Below are positions 1 through 12,205 of a stretch of 64,000 nucleotides of DNA, piece by piece (positions within the stretch are counted from its first letter, which is position 1; each line of letters begins with the position of its first letter). The position numbers and the translations under genes are program-made. Source of the stretch: Henckelia pumila (taxonomy: Eukaryota; Streptophyta; Magnoliopsida; Lamiales; Gesneriaceae); NCBI RefSeq assembly GCF_033568475.1, contig NC_133123.1:7418501-7482500 (forward strand). Direction: 5' to 3'. The notes under the pieces are model-generated. The model saw only the letters and a list, made by a program, of their open reading frames with translations. It made no database searches and was not told the origin of the DNA.

Positions 1-940
1 GATACTGGGATGTCTGTCCGAGAAAAATGTGAACTCGTCGAATGGAATGCATTGATAGTAAAGGAGCACACGACTCAAATGATAACAAAACCAATCCTAG
101 TTCGCATCATTCTCCGCATCTACTATGGCATAAGCAATTGTGAAAAGATCATCGTTCGCATCTTTCGACACAGCAACTAAGATGCATCCTTTATACTTAT
201 TCTTTATATGAGTACCATCCAAAAATATCAATGGCCTACAACCACTAACAAAACCGACGACACATGCATGAAAACAAATGAACAACCGTCTGAATTTTTT
301 AGTCAAAGGTTCAATCTCACACTCTACAACACTACCAGGATTAGTATTTTTAACAGCATCACAATACCATCTTAATCTATCATAGCATCCTTCATCTGTG
401 CCATGAATATCATGCATCGCCAACTCTTTACCCTTCCACACTTTGCGGTATTCTAACTCTACCCCGAAATCTCTTTGCAAGTCCATCTGCATTGTACACG
501 GATGATAAGAGGGCTCCCCTCTTAATTTTTCTTTCACAACATTCGCTATCCAATAGGCATCGGCTCTAGGATGCCCTCTGCTACGTAGATTATTCTCACC
601 ACAATTATGTTGCAGTTTACATTTTCTGATGGCAAATAGATTGTCTCTTTTATGTTTCGAAGCATAAATTCTCCAACCGCAGCTCTTTTCACTACAAATC
701 ACAATTACATTCTCGCTGTCATTTTTTACATACATAAATGAACGTCTTGTGGCAACAGAAAAGTTTTTCAAATAATTCCTAAATTCACCAGCACCTTTGA
801 ATGTTTGTCCTACACCATGAATACAATTAATCTAGGCATCTATAGTATTGGCGCAAGGGGGCTGTTCAACCTCGTTGTCACTCTTCGACTGCGTGTCTTC
901 CTCATAAACCCTTACAGTTTAATTTACATTTAATAAGATA
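1..940 (-). pseudogene. MULE transposase (MuDR/FAR1-like), broken
   Basis: Encodes the DNA-binding and start of the catalytic region of a Mutator-like transposase. The longest open stretch (97-771) has the zinc-ribbon-like segment with C-x(4)-C and H-x-C spacing (SEKSCGWRIYASKHK, KLQHNCGE). It continues to the MULE core PLIFLDGTHIKNKYKG, whose Asp is the first residue of the catalytic triad. Homology continues upstream to about 940 (VGQTFKGAGEFRNYL), across an in-frame stop near 832. Downstream, codons AAC TAG GAT TGG at about 93-104 show a stop where the family has Trp in the AENDANWDWF context. After this, homology is lost by frameshift. At least two nonsense changes make this a dead copy. 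The family assignment is sure; the exact sub-family is not. Confidence 0.85.
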
Positions 941-1128
941 AAAAAGAACAATAACCACAAAAACAAATTGATAATGACTAAAAATAAATCTTGATTTCAA
1001 GCAACTAATTGATAATTTATACAAAGCAATATACAATATTTTACCTTTAATTTTTTATATTAAATATGTTACTAAACATATCGAAATAGGAGAATGAAAA
1101 TATACGTTTAATAATAAGTAAATGAATT

Positions 1129-1347
1129 TTACCTCCCATCATTCAAGTTGTTGAACTGTTCATTTCTTTTCTCTGCCCTCAATTCAATCGTCGTAAGCTT
1201 TACACACATATGAAGATGAATCATATTAAGGACATCATCATCATCATTCAAAGACACAAGCATCTTATGCAGTGGAGCTACGTATTGAAGCATAGTGGAT
1301 TCCAGAGATATTTCTGCACATTTTTTGCTCAGACTAGAAAAAAACAT
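1129..1347 (-). pseudogene. possible N-terminal piece of the MULE transposase
   Basis: A 72-codon open stretch lies upstream, in transcription order, of the transposase body. It contains LVSLNDDDDVLNMIHLHM, resembling the acidic 'NDDDV' segment found near the N terminus of many plant MULE transposases. The piece is separated from the rest by about 190 bp of AT-rich sequence, which could be an intron. The match is short, so this is a plausible but weak call. Confidence 0.35.
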
Positions 1348-1445
1348 CCGTCAAGCTACAACCACTGAAAATTGATATGACAAACAGCTGCTTCTTGAAT
1401 TTACAGCAACCCAAAAATGAAAGATTGCAAGGACCACTTCCAGAT

Positions 1446-2063
1446 TCCATCCTCAAATTACAAAAGGGGCATGCTCTTCAATACAGTAAATCGAAGCAAT
1501 AATATATTTTTTCATCATATATTACACACAAACAGTACAAAATAACAAATTCAGAATACTAGATTTTAATTCAAATAATTTAAATCACAATATAAATGTA
1601 ATAGTACTGAACTAAAACCCCAAAATTAAGAATTAAAACATTATAATCGAGAATAATACGAAATATATGCTTATATATCACAAATGCTCATGAAATGAAC
1701 TGCATTCCCAGCAACAAACGTAAAAATTGATATTGGTAAGCTAGTCTGTAAAACTTCATTCTCAAACTACAAAAGGGGAATGCTCTTCAATACAATAAAT
1801 CGAAGTAATAATATATTTTTTCATCATATATTACACATAAACAGTACAAAATTTCAAATTCAGAATACTAGATTTTAAGTCTACTAAATTAAATCACAGT
1901 ATAAATGTAATAGTATAGAACTAAAACCCCAAAATTAAGAATTAAAACATTATAATCGAGAACAATACGAAATATAAGCTAATCTATCACAAAAACTCGT
2001 GAAATGAACTGCATTCCCAGCAACAAACGTGAAAATTGATATTAGTAAGCTAATCTGTAAAAC
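1446..2063. repeat. two-copy tandem duplication, period about 309 bp, inside the MULE
   Basis: Copy 1 (about 1446-1754) and copy 2 (about 1755-2063) align along their whole length. For example, 'caaaaggggcatgctcttca' at 1461 pairs with 'caaaaggggaatgctcttca' 309 bp later, and both copies end in GTAAGCTA followed by CTGTAAAAC. They differ at scattered bases, so the duplication is not recent. No coding content is seen. Confidence 0.9.
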
Positions 2064-2860
2064 AAACGTGATGCCCGGAAATTCAACACCACCTCTATAA
2101 TCATAAAAAATCTCAAACAATTCCATCAATTCAACATTTTAAATTTGTAAGTCATACATCAAGCCGTGACAATAATTTATTCACTCCAAATTTATAAGAT
2201 TTCAAATCTAAAAACTAACCTGCAAATATGTGAAAATTTCCGTTTCAGCACAAAGATGGGAAATTCCCTCAACCCACGTCAATGTAGATCTTCAACATTA
2301 CCCGAGTAAACACAGATCTGCGACTTTGGTTGATGGATTAAACGTTTAAGATTGAGAGAAGAAAAGATTCGGGAGAGGAGAATCAAGAAGAAGAAACAGA
2401 GGGAAATAACGATTACAGTGGAACAATCCTGTTTTTTTTTTCATAAATCATTTTAGGGGCATTTTTGTAAACTTACCCAAATAGGGAGTTCAAACAAAGA
2501 GCAGGCTTTTATCAGGGATTGAGAACAAATAATGTCTGAAACGGGGACTGAGGATGAATTCGAGTTTACTATGAGGGATTTATCACAAATTCTCCCTAAA
2601 AATAATATTATAAATTTAAAATAGCTTTTTTTTTAAAAAAAAAAAAAAAACATAAATAATAACGATTAAATAGTGCCGTCGAGTTCGAGTTCGACTCAAG
2701 ACATGCATTTGAATGATGCAGCAATATGGGCAGCTGAAGATTCCACTGATTCAAGCAAATTATTCATGAAACTGGTTCCAGGTATCCAGATAGTTCATTA
2801 CAACATAGAAAAGTACACCCAACTTATATAAGTCATAAGATGCTTCGTCGAAATTTCGAT

Positions 2861-5021
2861 TCACTTGAGATGTTTGGTGAACCAATCCAACATGTCGGAG
2901 TGAGCCTCTTCTGCACTCTTCACTGAATGCTCATCTTCTTCCTTGTACCTCACAGACCACCCATGCGCGACTCCCGGAAATATCTTCACGAAGCTGTTGA
3001 TCTGCAAACAGAGATTACCATCATATACACACACAGCTACATAAACCATTCCGCACAGGTTTTTTTCTGATGGAATTAACAAGACATGGTGTACATAAAG
3101 GTAAGAAAATCATTAGGATGGATGAAACAGCACAGCAGCAGATGGAAAACAATTTTGAATTTAAATCAAGAAACTATCTGCGAGTGCGTGTAAAATTGAA
3201 ATGTGTGATTCGATTGAGTCGATCACCTCAGGCTTAGCATTCAAAGCAGTTTCGAATTGTTTCACAAGCTCTGGTGGAGATAGATGGTCAGTCTCAGCTC
3301 CAAGAATCGAAAGCGGAACCTTCACTCCTGAGAATTGTTATAACATTACAACAGTTATGTAAAGACAGGAATGCGCGCTTGTGTTTCAGTAAAGTTTCAC
3401 CGCGGCAGCCAGTGAAAACTACAGGCCATGCCCCCTCGTACTGTTTATCCACAAACGGATTACACAGAAGAGAGATACAAAGTGCCCACAACTTCTTATA
3501 ATAATAAAATTTTCATGACTAATTTACGTAATGATGTATCTTTCGCCTTCTAGCTTGTGGCTGTTATTAACTCTTTGATTCGCTCAGGCATTTTACGTAG
3601 AAATTTGGCTCGAAAATTTAGTACCTTGAATATCTTCTACAGTTACAAGAGAAGGATGTAGCAGCACCCCTGCTTGTATATAAGCGTGCTTGGCAAGTTC
3701 CACGACCACCTTGGCTGAAACACAATAAGAACCACTCAGTTTAATTTTACAGATTCCAATGTTGAAATAAGACCAATGTTAATTCAGACAGTGAATAAGA
3801 ACCGATTCACCTCCCCAACAGAAGCCTGCTGCAGCAATCTTAGTTATGCCATTGCTTTTAAGAGCTTCAATAACTGGCTTTGCATCCTCAAAGCCTTGAT
3901 CCTATCAAGCCAGAGCAAAATATTTATATATGAAAACCATGATACTGCCAGATAATCAACATTTGAGTAAATTTTCAGAGGCAAAGCCGACTGATTATGC
4001 AATGGGAATAAACGATAACTCACAGTCCCGTGATCTTTAATCCAAACAGAGATAGGTCTCTCAGCATTTTCAGGAACATAAATATCTCCCCCAAAGAAAT
4101 CTGGGACGACGGTATAAAATCCAGCCGCAGCAACTTTGTCCGCAAGTTTTCTTTCAAGGCAGAAAATCAATATATCATGTACGAGTGTACCGTATAGAGT
4201 TCGAGATTCTAAAAATTTACGTCACAGCATAGCTAAACGAAAGTCTATCTGCGCAAGCACATATTTCACTTAAGGTAATCAGCAGTTGTTGGAGATTCCA
4301 TTGAATTCCATCATATACGCAACTGCAGGGTACTTACCACAATCCACATTTTTTTCCATCAAACGTCACTGAATTTATATCAAAATCATTTCGCTCAACC
4401 TTTTACTGGATAATGTATTTAATTTCTACGCTTATATTGCATTGCAACCCCTCGATACTCACCAATACCTCAAATTACCTTCTAATTTCCTGTATAAAAA
4501 ATGGTATTTTACCACCTAAATAAAACTAAAGACACAGAAGAACATCACATCCAATAATGAGACAATCGGGTCTCAGAGAAAAGCAGCACCTCAAGTTTGG
4601 AGCCTCATAACCTGCATAAATCGACCAGCAAAATTTCAAAAGAGGGAGCAAACTTAAATAACAAAACCAAAGAAAGAAAAAAAAACACGACCTAATTAAA
4701 TCAATAGTTTAAAGGATTCATTAATTGATTTCACATATATATAAATTCCAAATCAAGATCTAATTTCGGAACACAGCACAAGTGAGTCAGTGTGCGGAGA
4801 CACAATCCAGGTAGAAAAACTGAAACTTTACAGTAGCCCAGGATCAAAAAAAGTTCGACGAAAGTGGATGTACCAAAAACATCGGAAATCAAGACGACGG
4901 AAAACTTGGAATCGGCAGGGCCAGTGATGTAGCAGCTGAGGCCTCCCAGTTCTTTCACTTGGCCAACTCCACTGCTGGAGCTTAGAGCTGGTGGGTTCTC
5001 ACAGCACTGTTTCCCTGCCAT
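2861..5021 (-). CDS. dienelactone hydrolase family protein, copy 1 (7 exons, 239 aa)
   Basis: Predicted cytosolic alpha/beta hydrolase of the dienelactone-hydrolase family; plant members are often annotated endo-1,3;1,4-beta-D-glucanase-like. The true substrate is unknown. Exons read 5021-4874, 4611-4590, 4150-4024, 3901-3811, 3714-3625, 3327-3227 and 3001-2861. All introns are GT-AG, and the lengths sum to 720 bp with stop, the family's usual size. The nucleophile is Cys127 in [10 protein letters not shown], the acid is Asp173 in ILGAETDHLSPPE, and the base is His206 in [10 protein letters not shown]: the complete Cys-Asp-His triad. Exon 2 is a 22-bp micro-exon (YEAPNLR), confirmed by its exact match in copy 2. 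The start [11 protein letters not shown] is the first Met and is shared by both copies. No signal peptide or membrane segment is seen. Nothing suggests a pseudogene. Confidence 0.93.
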
Positions 5022-5623
5022 TTTTTTTTTCCCCCCCTTTTAGAAGTCAAGTGCAAATAAACCTTCAATATCGAACGCTCTTGTGGCGGCTTTGATTTTA
5101 AAAGTCCAGAGCAAATAAATAAATAAATCTGATCGTGATGGATTTTGATTTGTAAGGAATTTCAAGCCGACAAAAACGAAAAAAAATATAATCGTCTCTC
5201 CGGTGAAGCGGGGAGGGTGAGTCACCGAGAAAACATATTATTGCATTGAAATTCAATCGGTAAATTAAATCTGATCGTGATGGATTTTGACCATATATTC
5301 TATGCATGGTCAAAATCTATCTGGTTTGAAACTCAACATTTTGAGTTAGTGAACTTTTTAAAATATAATAAAATTAATCAACCACTGTTAATTTTATGTT
5401 TAAATAAATATAATGGTAAGAATTAAATTGTGATATTTATTAATTGGGATATTTATTAATTTTAGGAGCATATATGCGTATGTTCGAATTTCAACCGTGG
5501 TGGGAAGTGAATAAGTTCGAAGGATATCTGTGCAGCTGAAAATTACACACAAACATATTACTCATAAAACTGGTCCAGAGTATGCATAGTTTGTTACAAA
5601 AAAGAATAGAAGAGTACTCCAAC
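5022..5623. other. spacer between the two hydrolase genes
   Basis: Promoter side of copy 1 and 3' side of copy 2. It contains two copies of 'atctgatcgtgatggatttt' about 145 bp apart (near 5127 and 5272), marking a small local duplication. I see no gene or recognisable transposon. Confidence 0.5.
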
Positions 5624-7616
5624 TTATTTAAGATATTTGGTAAACCAATCCAGCATATCGGAGTGAGCCTCTGCCGCGCTCTTCACCGAATGCTCATCTT
5701 CTTCCTTGTATCTTACAGACCATCCATGCGCGACACCGGGGAATATCTTCACGAAGCAGTTGATCTGAAAACAAAGATTACCATTATTTCATGGTTTTCG
5801 ATTATAATCGGAATTGGTTTGGGTGTTGAGTGGTACACAAACCATCCATCCAACTCAGGTTTGTAAAGGCTCTTCTCTGATGGAATTGGCGAAGACAAGT
5901 TTAGAAATTTAAATCAAGAAACTATTTACAAGCGGGTGTAGTTGATTACCTCAGGTTTAGCATTCAAAGCGGTTTCGAATTGTTTCACAAGCTCTGGCGG
6001 AGACATCTGGTCGATCTCAGCTCCAAGAATCGAAAGCGGAACCTTAACTCCTGCGGATTATTTTCAAAAAATTATTCAAAGAAAAGGATAAGCAAGTATT
6101 TGTGATTCAAAGAAAAGGATAAGCAAGTACTTGTGTTTCAGCTTGGCTTCACCGCTGATAGCCAATAAAAACTATGGATCCACGTTCGATTATATTCAAG
6201 AGAGAGAAGAAGTCCCAATATATATAAACTTAAAATATCGAAAGTTTCAGGATAATTTACTAAGAAATGTAACTTTTGCCCCCCTCCCATGCCTGTTATT
6301 AGGTCTTTGATTAGCTCGCGCACTATACACCGTAACTTGAATTTTAGTACCTTGCATATCGTCCACGGTTACAAAAGAAGGATGTAGCAGCACACCAGCT
6401 TCTATATACTCGCACTTTGCAAGTTCCACAACCACCTTGGCTGAAACCAAAATAAGAGACATTCATTAGATTTTACAAATTCCAATGCTGAAATAAGAGC
6501 AATGTTAGTTTATTGACAGTGGAAAGGAACCAATTCACCTCCCCAACAGAAGCCTGCCGCAGCAATCTTCGATGTGCCATTGCTTTTAAGAGCTTCAATA
6601 ACTGGCTTTGCATCCTCAAATCCTTGATCCTATCAAGCCAATACTAAATAATAAGAGATAAAATCCCCGATACTGCCGGATAATCAATATTGAAGTAAAT
6701 TTTCAGAGGCCAGCTCAGCTGACTGATTATGATATGGCAATAAATGATAACTCACAGGCCCGTGATCTTTAATCCAAACAGAGATAGGTCTCTCAGCATT
6801 TTCAGGAACATAAGGATCTCCCCTGAAGAAATCTGGGACGACCGTATAAAATCCAGCTGCAGCAACCTTGTCCGCAAGTTTCCTTCAAGGCAGAAAATAG
6901 CTATATGATTTCCATACAAAGTTCAACATTTTAAATTTAAATCATAACAAGCTAAATGAATGTCTATCTGTGCAAGCAGTACTTTCAATCTAAACATAAG
7001 AATATAGTAGCATACAGTTGGTTGAATTTTCTTGAATTCATTAATATATGCAATGACAGTTTATGTTATCCTTAATTTTCCGTCAAATATCACTAAACAA
7101 TCTTTTTTGCTACTTAAAACTGAATTATAAGCATAATAAAGGGTAAATCCACAAGGGGTTCTTTGTTCCCAAAAAAAAAAATCTCATTACACACAGAACA
7201 AAATCACATTCAATAACGAGATAAATGGGTAACAGAGAGAAGCAGCACCTGAAGTTAGGAGCCTCATATCCTGCATAAATCGACCAGAAAAAAAAATCAA
7301 AAGAGGGAACAAACTAAATTACAAAGCTATCATTGAAAAAGAAACAAAAACGAAATCTGAATACACAGATCGCCCACTTGTAAAATATTAAATACCCATA
7401 CAATCCAAGAAGAAAAATTGAAACTTTGCAGCAGCCCACGATCAAAATTTTCAAGAAATTGCACATACCATTAACATCAGAGATTAATACCACTGAAAAC
7501 TTGGAATCAGCAGGCCCAGTGATGTAGCAGTTGAGGCCTCCGAATTCTTTCACATGACCCACTCCGCTGCTGGAATCTAGGGTTGGTGGGTTCTCACAGC
7601 ACTGCTTCCCTGCCAT
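5624..7616 (-). CDS. dienelactone hydrolase family protein, copy 2 (7 exons, 239 aa)
   Basis: Tandem paralogue of the gene at 2861-5021, in the same orientation. Exons are 7616-7469, 7270-7249, 6882-6756, 6629-6539, 6440-6351, 6050-5950 and 5764-5624. Lengths are 148, 22, 127, 91, 90, 101 and 141 bp, identical to copy 1 exon by exon and totalling 720 bp with stop. The triad Cys127 (GFCWGAK), Asp173 ([11 protein letters not shown]) and His206 (VAHGWSVRY) is kept. Differences cluster on the surface side of motifs: ETDH becomes EIDQ next to the catalytic Asp, and the end is TKYLK instead of TKHLK. Introns differ strongly in length and sequence while exons stay close, so the duplication is not recent and both copies look under selection. 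It acts as a small soluble hydrolase of unknown substrate. Confidence 0.93.
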
Positions 7617-9619
7617 TTTTTTTTAAAAAAGAAAATTTTCCCTTCTATTCTCTTCGAGAGCAAATAAATATTTGGCTTTATACAATCGATTTTGCGATTT
7701 GGGTTGTGCAAAAAGTTTTCAAAAATCCAAAATCCGAATGGATTTTGAAATAATTACTCAGGATATTCTCCGTCGGTTGAGATAACAGTCAAGATATATA
7801 TATGGTTCACGTTCATGGTTTATTCAATGATTACTCCAGCTGCAATTATAGCCCTCAGAATTCAGAACTCATATCACATGAGCTGCAATTAATAATTAAT
7901 AATTGCATCAACATCTATAAAAATAAAAATAAAAAAAAAAATAAAAATAAAAAACACCATATGTAAATTTATATTCATTTTTTTTTTTGTGAGAAGAAAT
8001 TTATATTCATTTAGGTCATGTGTTTTTTTTAAAAATCAAACATAAAATCCTTACGATAAGTAAATGTACCTGAGTTTTTTTATAATATAATACTAGCAAG
8101 TCATTATTGTGTGCACGAATTTTTAACATAAGTAATTATTTTAAATATATTTAATTTATTGAAATTTTTATTACATTTAAGTTATTAATTATGATTAACA
8201 AATTATTTAGTTAATTTTAAAATTTAGTAAAAATTCCTTATAAGTTTTTTTTTTTTGAATTCAAGAGTATACTTCCATTAAAATGGAAAGAAATCGATTT
8301 AATATTTAGATAATATAGATGCATGAAATGTATTTAACTTTTAAAAAAGGATGTATAAGTCTATGAATATTTATTTGGGTGGTTGTGGGCTTGGGAATTG
8401 GGAATTGGGATGACCAAAAGGTTGAGCGGATTTAACTTGTAGGATGGTATGGGCTAAATTGAGAAAATGTACCCCGCATATGGCCCAAATATGGGCTTGA
8501 TACTATTAATCTTCACCCAATGACATACTTGTCATTACGTATTTTACTACGTAGTAGTATATGCCTATATAATAGATGAGTCTATATATTAATAATAATT
8601 TAGAATATCAAAATATCTAATTTCTTAATTATCTTTCTTATTTGTCGTCCCACTAAAAATCTCTAGCTCATTTCATATTTTGCTTTAAAAAAAACTACAC
8701 ACAAAAAAAACATTTGTTCTACACACGCAATGTGTGCGTATTTTTCACTAGTTCTAGCGACAGAAGCACACGTAATTGCGTTATGAAATAATGTATTATT
8801 TAGTAATTAAAAATTAATTATTGGTAAGATAATATAAATTTAATATGCTAATATAATCAAATTGATATTTAAGATACATACGTGCGAAACTAATCATAAA
8901 AACAAACATGATACATATTGGTTGAAGAAAATATGGAAGGGGTTAGTGGAAAAAAGAAGTTGAGAAAAGGATGGACAAAAATGGTAGAATTGGTAGATGA
9001 TTTTTGGTGTGTCATAAGACACTCAACCTTTTATATAATACTAGTGTATTGATGTATACATTGTGTGCTTGTATACTATTTTTGTAATTAATTTGATTTA
9101 TATTCAAATAAAAGTAATATTTGTAAAAATTATTAGGAACTAATCTGTAATTTGAAATTAAAAAAACAAAGAAAAAAAAAGTGTAATATATCACATAAGG
9201 GCCATTTTGGCAAAAAAAAAAAAAAAAGGGTGTCTAAAGAGGAGATTTTTTATATATTGGGAGAAATTATATAATAGTATAGATAAAGAATCTGCCTATG
9301 ACAACATAGGACACCATCTTTTTTTGTCCAAATTGTCCTTACATGGTATATATATATTACACTTTTTTTTCTTTTTTTTTAATTTCGACATTTAATATTG
9401 CAATTTAGTCTCTCGATAATTTTTACAACTATGATATTACTCATATTTGAATATAAACCAAATTAATTAAAAAAATATTATACAACAAGTTGATTTGATC
9501 ATGGGGGCACTGTATGTGGATGTAAGATCGAATTTTTCCCGTCGTATCATAATGCTAGCTAGAAGATCTAAATTTGTGGAAGCCGTTCGTGTTAAATTTG
9601 CCCCCATTTTTAGGGAAAT
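7617..9619. other. intergenic, AT-rich, with Helitron-like ends
   Basis: No gene is seen. The stretch has A- and T-runs and several short segments ending in CTAG preceded by GC-rich imperfect hairpins, on both strands. Ends near 8098 and 9048 point leftward. The better-defined one is listed separately (8581-8751). The open frames here are low-complexity and not convincing. Confidence 0.5.
8581..8751 (+). mobile_element. short non-autonomous Helitron-like element
   Basis: The 3' end shows a CACAC/GTGTG hairpin (8722-8735) followed 11-12 bases later by CTAG and then a T. That is the classical Helitron terminus and insertion context. The likely 5' end is TCTATATATTAATAATAAT at 8581, typical of plant Helitron starts. 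However, the base before it is G rather than the expected A. About 171 bp long, with no coding content. Confidence 0.45.
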
Positions 9620-9778
9620 GCTATGCTACACCGGGTGATCTTCACCTGGTGCAGCATCTGCATTTTACTGGGCATGAAGCCCACAAAAATGTGTGGACCT
9701 CATGCCCAATAAAGTGGGCCCGGATGCCTAATCAAAAGCAGTGTTGCACCGGGTGATCTTCACGCGATATAGTATAGC
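9620..9778. mobile_element. foldback MITE with GC-rich nested hairpins
   Basis: The left arm GCTATGCTACACCGGGTGAT and its continuation pair with the right arm ending in GATATAGTATAGC. Each arm also contains its own palindrome (CACCGGGTGATCTTCACC). The central part holds TGGGCATGAAGCCCACA pairing with TGTGTGGACCTCATGCCCA. The whole 159 bp therefore folds as one long hairpin. The open frame across it (9574-9756) is a by-product. No target duplication could be fixed with certainty. Confidence 0.7.
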
Positions 9779-10765
9779 CCGGGCCCTCATTTTTGCGGGT
9801 GCAATGTCTCTATCTTCATGATTTCATTTGTTTGCTGCTAATACCACTTTTTGCGCTGTTTGTTATTCGTTGTTAAATTAATCATGAATTTCGTATATGC
9901 TAGACAAAAACGTGAGGTGTAATCTCCTAATCTGATGGTTGCATGCTTCGTTAGGAAAGTTCTGGATACACATTTTAGGATCTTAGGTTGTACTCGAACC
10001 TACGTTGAATTTAAATGATAAATTACAAAAATAATCTTGAATCCAATTTTTTTTTTAAGTTTTGTAATTCTATATTATCATTGAAAAGTAAAATTCAGAA
10101 AATCTCTAACAATGTCCCAAAAAATTATTTAAATTTGAAAATTATCACCATTTTACAGATAAATCAAACATTTGTTGAATTTTTCTATTGAACTCATGAT
10201 GACGAATCATAACACTTGGCTTGATATTAGATATTACTACAAACGAGCTTCTTCTTAACAAAATCGCTATTTTTACAAATGTGTACAATACATTAATTAT
10301 TATACTTTTTTAAAAAATCTTTATCTAGTTGAAAATTATGTGGCATCAATGAGCAAATGAATCTTACCAACTCGGACAACCTAAATGGTTCACCTAATAT
10401 GTGAACAAAGATAAGCGTGAAGCCCAACGAATTTCTCGTGAAGCATTTCTTTAAAAAGGTCCAGAGAAAGGACGATAGTTATTCTCACATTAATCGTACA
10501 TGATCCAAATACAAAGAACATTAAATTATAGTAATAGTAATATATAATTAAATACATATTTAATCAAGACATGATCTTGAATTTAATAAAAAGAGTTCAT
10601 GGATCATGATAACTATTTCTTTTATATTTTATTAACGATTATATGAATCCAAGTCTTGATAAGTATTTCTTTATAACGTTTATTAATATAATATTTCCAT
10701 ATATTATTGATGTATTTGGCAACGCACATATATTTCATTGAAAAATTAATGATAGTAAGCTTGGA
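9779..10765. other. intergenic, no gene seen
   Basis: AT-rich sequence without open frames of note, splice-flanked coding segments or recognisable repeats. Confidence 0.5.
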
Positions 10766-11300
10766 CATTGTTTTTTATAACTTAACTGATGATCAAACCG
10801 GTTTACCTAAAAAACGGTCCAACCAATCGGACCGTTTTAATCGAAAAGTCGAACCGAAAAATCGTTTGTATAATATAATATAATAAATAATATATTTTAA
10901 ATTTTAAAAACTAAAAAATATATATATTTGTCATAGTTTGAAAGCTAAATAAATATGTAAATATATTCAAAATATCAATTATAGTTATAAATTATTTAAA
11001 TAATTAATTATTTAATTTTAAAAAACCAAAATTTATTAAAATAATTTTTTAATGAAATAAAAATTTCAAATAATCATGTATATATATAAAAAAATCTTAA
11101 ACTTAAAGTTTTAAAAATAAAAAAAATTAAATTTTGGAAAAAAAAAATAAAAAAATTGAAAAACCGGTCCAATCAGTGGAACAGGTTTTCCGGTTATTCA
11201 TCGGTCCAACCGGTTTTTCGGTTCTTGGTGGAGACACGGACCGGACTGACGACCGGTTCCCGATCGAACCGGCCGGTCCGATCTGGTTCTAAAAACACTG
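10766..11300. mobile_element. non-autonomous hAT element with 8-bp target duplication
   Basis: The 535-bp element starts CATTGTTTTTTATAAC and ends GTTCTAAAAACACTG, giving hAT-style CA-GTG terminal inverted repeats. It is flanked by the perfect 8-bp duplication AGCTTGGA (10758-10765 and 11301-11308). Both subterminal regions are packed with ACCGGTT/AACCGGT motifs in both orientations (about 10798-10870 and 11162-11275), the clustered transposase-binding motifs typical of hAT ends. The middle is nearly pure A/T. No coding sequence. Confidence 0.9.
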
Positions 11301-11308
11301 AGCTTGGA

Positions 11309-12205
11309 ATTATGGTTACTTTGGGAAAAAAAAGAGAAAGATATTGTTTTGATAATAGGTCTATTATGTGATGAGCCTATTCGATTTATATTTGTAATAA
11401 AAAAAATTATTTACAAATAAATAATATTTTTTCGTGAGTCACGTTAGATCGAAAATCAGTATTTTAAAATTGACTCATAAAAACGATCTTACATAATTTT
11501 TGTGTTAAATTTATATTTATGTGCGTGTGTTTGTTTATAAAATTATGTTTTAGAAAAGGCTAATTACCAATCACAATTACCAAAAAAGCATTACTAAATT
11601 ACTATGGCTCACCAGTCACCTACTCACCTACCATGAGTTCCACTTCTCTAAAAAGAAAACTATAAAAAGCTGGCCACACCCACTCACACCATACCCTAAT
11701 AACCACACAATAATAGTTAGCTTCACTGGAAAAAAAGTTGTAACAATAAGAGAAACTTTTTATTTAAAGAAAAAATATATATAAAAAAATAAAATAATTA
11801 GAGAAAAACTTTGTAATGATGCATACCTAAAGCACTATCATGCAAGGACCAACTTTTGATAGGGATTTCAAAATGTCATCATCTCCACCTAACACTACCC
11901 ACTCTCTCTATATATCAAATTTCAAGTATATTTCTTGAAAAAACTCAAGAATGATGCTAATCACAATTGGGTCGATAATTAGAAGCTAATTGGGGTCTTA
12001 ATTAGTCACTAATCTATTTTCTGTTAATGGAACAAACCGCAAATTATATGATTGAAAGGATACTATTATCCTTGATTTTGAAGGTGGGGCATAGTGTTGG
12101 TGCCTCACATCACACGTCATCCAAATTTATAATAAAAATCATATTTCATTTTGGATTATCTGCCAACATATAATTTAAAGCTTCTAATTTACTCATACAT
12201 ATACA
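11309..12205. other. intergenic, promoter-like patches but no gene
   Basis: A TATAAAAAG box lies at 11661 and a CTCTCTCTATATATC stretch near 11905. The latter is followed by a short frame starting ATGATGCTAATCAC that stops within a dozen codons. This could be the relic of a promoter or a non-coding transcript. I see no protein. Confidence 0.35.

Larger units (their letters stand above)
1..2599 (-). mobile_element. Mutator-like element (MULE), right-hand end and transposase remnant
   Basis: The stretch combines a decayed MuDR-type transposase reading leftward with an outer end at about 2599. Read inward from 2599 on the minus strand it begins GGGAGAATTTGTGATAAATC, the kind of long GGG-starting terminus MULEs carry. 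The bases from about 2430 to 2599 form the subterminal block. The opposite terminus lies left of the window, so the terminal inverted repeat and the 9-bp target duplication cannot be checked. The element is AT-rich and holds a tandem duplication between 1446 and 2063. Non-autonomous by the stops in its transposase. Confidence 0.7.
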
